In this document: positions 31,896 to 33,909 of the stretch, piece after piece | Layout: each line of letters begins with the position of its first letter | Position numbering within the stretch: position 1 is the first letter of the stretch | NCBI GenBank assembly: GCA_016177925.1 | Contig: JACOUH010000077.1 | Coordinates: 1-33,909, forward strand | Source of the DNA: Planctomycetota bacterium | Lineage (GTDB): Bacteria > Planctomycetota > Planctomycetia > Gemmatales > Gemmataceae | Direction: 5' to 3' | DNA: 33,909 nucleotides | Position numbers and translations under genes: made by a program | Notes under the pieces: generated by a model | Databases searched by the model: none | What the model was told of the DNA's origin: nothing | Seen by the model: only the letters and a program-made list of their open reading frames with translations

Positions 31896-33224
31896 GGAGC
31901 CGCGCATCGGTAACTTGAACAGTTTCAACTTGCCTTCCTTATACGGATTTGTGATACCGATGGCATGCAAGACGCATCCACCATCGAACGAATCCGCCGC
32001 AAGTTTGACGCGCTGGGGCCTCTGATGGATGAGCGCATGCGACGTCAATGGGCCGCTGCGGAAGCGGCCGCACTCGGTTGGGGCGGCGTCTCCGCCGTCG
32101 CCAACGCTACGGGTCTGTCGCGCACTACCATCACGGCCGGCCTCCACGACTTGCGCGACCGGGCCGAGCGACCCGATGCCACGGTCCCCTCACGCATCCG
32201 TCGCCCCGGCGGTGGCGGCAAGAGCCTTACCCAGACCCCTGGCCTGCTCCCCGCCTTGGAGGCACTGGTCGATCCCGTGACCCGCGGCGACCCGGACTCG
32301 CCGCTCCGCTGGACCTGCAAGAGCACCCGGCGGCTAGCCGAGGAGTTGACTCGGCAAGGCCACCCCCTCTGCCCGCGCTCGGTGGCCGCCCTGCTCATCG
32401 ACGCCGGCTACCGTCTGCAGGCCAACCGCAAGACGCAGGAGGGGGCCGCGCACCCCGACCGCAACGCCCAGTTCGAGTATATCAATGCGCAGGCCGCGGC
32501 CCTGCAACAGCGTCATCAGCCTGTCGTGTCGGTAGACACCAAGAAGAAGGAACTCGTCGGGGATTGCAAGAACGGCGGCCGGGAGTGGCAACCCCAAGGC
32601 GAGCCGGAGCGGGTCCGCGTCCACGACTTCCAGGACAAGGAGTTGGGCAAGGCCATCCCCTATGGGGTCTACGACAGCACCACCAACCAAGGGTGGGTGA
32701 GCGTCGGCATCGACCACGACACGGCCTACTTCGCCACGCGGAGTATCCGCCGCTGGTGGGAGGAGATGGGAGCGGAACGCTTCCCCCGTGCCCGGGAACT
32801 GGCGATCACCGCGGATGGCGGGGGCAGGAACAGTTCCCGGTCGCGGCTGTGGAAGGTGGCGTTGCAAGGGCTGGCGGATGCCTTGGGCCTGCGACTGCGG
32901 GTGCTGCACTTCCCGCCGGGGACGAGCCAGTGGAACAAGGTGGAGCACCGGCTGTTCGGTCACATCACGCAGAACTGGCGGGGCAAGCCGTTGGTGAGCC
33001 GACAGGCAATCGTGAGCCTGATCGGCAGCACGACGACACGGGCCGGGCTGATCGTCCGCGCGGCGTTGGACACCGAGCGGTACGAGACCGGCATCAAGGT
33101 CAGCGATGAGCAATTGGCGGCTGTCCAACTGAAGCCTCACGACTTCCACGGCAATTGGAACTACACCATCAAACCGCGGAAACTGAGCACATAGTAATTG
33201 TTCAAGTTACCGATGCGCGGATCC
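31896..33224. mobile_element. Complete ISAzo13-type insertion sequence, 1329 bp
   Basis: The left end GGAGCCGCGCATCGGTAACT (31896-31915, extending through TGAACA) matches the complement of the right end, GGATCCGCGCATCGGTAACT, with one mismatch over 26 bases. The one transposase gene fills the space between. The dinucleotide TA flanks both ends (31894-31895 and 33225-33226), which could be a target duplication. The outer flanks belong to different genes, an ECF remnant and a P450 fragment. Confidence 0.85.
31965..33194 (+). CDS. ISAzo13-family transposase
   Basis: The 409-residue protein is intact and normal in length. The N-terminus (about 20-70) has a helix-turn-helix (WGGVSAVANATGLSRTTITA). 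The catalytic core shows VVSVDTKKKELVG (D191), ELAITADGGGRNSSRSRLWK (D284) and PPGTSQWNKVEHRLFGHI (E327), giving the DDE set expected for the family. Further family motifs are SPLRWTCKSTRRLAEELTRQG and the end, HDFHGNWNYTIKPR. The start is ATG 31965; the ribosome site is weak. With good terminal repeats the element could still be mobile. Confidence 0.9.
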   Translation: MQDASTIERIRRKFDALGPLMDERMRRQWAAAEAAALGWGGVSAVANATGLSRTTITAGLHDLRDRAERPDATVPSRIRRPGGGGKSLTQTPGLLPALEALVDPVTRGDPDSPLRWTCKSTRRLAEELTRQGHPLCPRSVAALLIDAGYRLQANRKTQEGAAHPDRNAQFEYINAQAAALQQRHQPVVSVDTKKKELVGDCKNGGREWQPQGEPERVRVHDFQDKELGKAIPYGVYDSTTNQGWVSVGIDHDTAYFATRSIRRWWEEMGAERFPRARELAITADGGGRNSSRSRLWKVALQGLADALGLRLRVLHFPPGTSQWNKVEHRLFGHITQNWRGKPLVSRQAIVSLIGSTTTRAGLIVRAALDTERYETGIKVSDEQLAAVQLKPHDFHGNWNYTIKPRKLST

Positions 33225-33655
33225 TAACGACCCGTGAAGCGGTCAGCGACGTGGCGCTCGGTGGGTACAAGATTGCCAAGGGGTGTTGGATATCAGTTTT
33301 TCCCTTCGTGACCCATCGGGACCCGCGCTTCTTCGAGAACCCCGAACAGTTCGACCCGGAACGGTTCGCGGACGATCGAGCGGAGCAGATTCCGCCCTAC
33401 GCATATTTCCCATTCGGCGCCGGACCGCACGTCTGCATCGGAAATACTTTTGCGATCATGGAGATGACACTCGTCGTATCCACGATCTTGCAGCGGTTCC
33501 GAGTGGCCCTTGCGCCCGGTCAACGCGAAGTCGAGCCGGTGCCGGACGTCGTGATCCGGCCCAAGGGAGGCTTGCGGGTGACCGTGAGTAAACGTTCGGC
33601 GTTTGCAGTAGCAGGGACTGGAAAGGAGGGAGGTCACAACACAGAAGTTCGGTGA
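33225..33655 (+). pseudogene. Cytochrome P450 C-terminal fragment, 5' part lost at the IS
   Basis: Directly after the IS right end, the frame reads TREAVSDVALGGYKIAKGCW, then HRDPRFFENPEQFDPERF and YFPFGAGPHVCIGNTFA. These are the meander and the haem-binding loop of P450s, with the axial cysteine in HVCIG. The C-terminus TILQRFRVAL and VVIRPKGGLRVTV is complete, ending TGA 33655. About 140 of roughly 450 residues remain; the oxygen-binding helix and the ExxR motif are gone. The matching 5' half is not on the other side of the IS, so a deletion or rearrangement accompanied the insertion. It cannot be functional. Confidence 0.8.
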
Positions 33656-33691
33656 GTAACGACGCGAATACTGAAGCGGAATGTCTGGCTG

Positions 33692-33774
33692 CGAACCGCC
33701 AGCGCATCGTTAATCTTTTTCCGCCAGCGCCTCGCTTAGTTTTTGTCGCCTCGAACCGCCAGCGCATCGCTTAG
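33692..33774. repeat. Three short direct repeats before the IS5-type element
   Basis: CGAACCGCCAGCGCATCG occurs at 33692-33709 and 33752-33769, each followed by TTAA or CTTA. A related unit, CCGCCAGCGCCTCGCTTAG, lies between them at 33721-33739. The spacing is about 30 bases. The set ends exactly at the IS5-type left end. There is too little regularity and length for a CRISPR array. Confidence 0.55.
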
Positions 33775-33909
33775 AGGTTGTCTGGAAAGCCATCATTCCA
33801 TAACCTAAAGGTACGGAAGGAGTTGCATCCCATACACTAGGACTATGTGGAGGAGTAACGTCTCATGCGCCGCGCCTACCCGAGCGACCTGACTGATGCA
33901 CAGTGGACG
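33774..33909. mobile_element. Left end of an IS5-type element, cut by the window edge
   Basis: The sequence from GAGGTTGTCTGGAAAG (33774) resembles the terminal repeats of IS5-superfamily elements, and TTA immediately precedes it, a plausible target duplication. About 90 bases later a transposase start appears. The right end lies outside the window. Confidence 0.6.
33865..33909 (+). CDS. IS5-family transposase, N-terminal fragment at window edge
   Basis: ATG 33865 follows GGAGGAG (33849-33855) by 9 bases and opens MRRAYPSDLTDAQWT, then the window ends. This opening, 'YPSDLTDAQW', is characteristic of IS5-superfamily transposases. Only 15 residues are visible, so intactness is unknown. Confidence 0.7.
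   Translation, partial: MRRAYPSDLTDAQWT

Noticed and set aside
31894-33226. TA target duplication as proof of simple insertion
   Set aside because: Two bases match too easily by chance, and the flanks belong to different genes, so a rearrangement must be involved.
33692-33774. CRISPR array
   Set aside because: Only three imperfect units, irregular spacing, and one unit shortened; the set abuts an IS end.
1-33909. Reassignment of TAG or TGA to an amino acid
   Set aside because: Several intact genes here end in TAG (8589, 18968) or TGA (1024, 17292, 33655) at the expected family ends, so global recoding does not fit.
1-33909. rRNA, tRNA or phage genes
   Set aside because: No tRNA cloverleaf, conserved rRNA segment, integrase or structural phage gene could be recognised on either strand.

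Overview
The window looks like chromosome from a planctomycete of the Gemmataceae type. The signs are high GC, a very large exported protein with beta-propeller, HEAT and PVC-type haem-binding domains, ECF sigma factors carrying long exported C-terminal extensions, a large extracellular protein with the N-terminal 'LEALEDR' signature, and many GC-rich palindromic intergenic repeats. The taxonomic call is inferred from these traits, not from a marker gene.

Bases 1-18970 are mostly ordinary, densely packed genes. In order they are: an exported HEAT-repeat protein; a PilZ-domain protein; an exported protein split by an in-frame TGA; type II NADH dehydrogenase (ndh) and polyphosphate kinase (ppk1), separated by a long palindromic repeat; a membrane protein with two anti-sigma-like segments and a FecR-like outer part; a Cys-rich exported protein; a toxin-first RelE/Phd toxin-antitoxin pair with a palindromic operator candidate; the giant PVC cytochrome protein; a retropepsin-like protease; the 16S rRNA methyltransferase RsmE; a run of small membrane proteins; and a PAS-AAA-Fis regulator that lacks the sigma-54 contact motif.

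Bases 18970-24220 are a decaying accessory zone. It holds repeats, a large parallel-beta-helix/calcium-binding extracellular protein interrupted by one in-frame TAG, an intact ECF sigma factor, and remnants of a second calcium-binding protein, a second ECF 3' end, a WD40 protein and a Gfo/Idh oxidoreductase. A bipartite element, GGTCACAAAC-N12-CGAATTGAT, occurs twice on the minus strand here. A half copy lies directly after the ECF gene, so it is a candidate promoter for an ECF-controlled exported-protein regulon.

Bases 24220-28180 carry a sulfatase-modifying-factor-like exported protein, a metallo-beta-lactamase-fold hydrolase, a bicistron of a DUF5678-like protein with a second retropepsin-like protease, an SDR dehydrogenase, and the first 44 codons of an HpcH/HpaI aldolase.

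Bases 28180-33909 are mobile-element territory. The aldolase is cut by an IS4-superfamily (IS1634-like) element that has lost its transposase N-terminus and carries a TAG. Next is an ECF sigma factor with carboxypeptidase-regulatory-like domains, fused in frame to the sigma-4 region of a second ECF gene whose remainder is frameshifted. Then come a complete ISAzo13-type element with good terminal inverted repeats, a 5'-truncated cytochrome P450, three short direct repeats, and the start of an IS5-type element running off the window. No rRNA, tRNA or CRISPR array was seen. I found no complete, clearly new multi-gene system. The strongest leads are the putative ECF regulon element, the double-sigma-4 chimera and the DUF5678/retropepsin pair.
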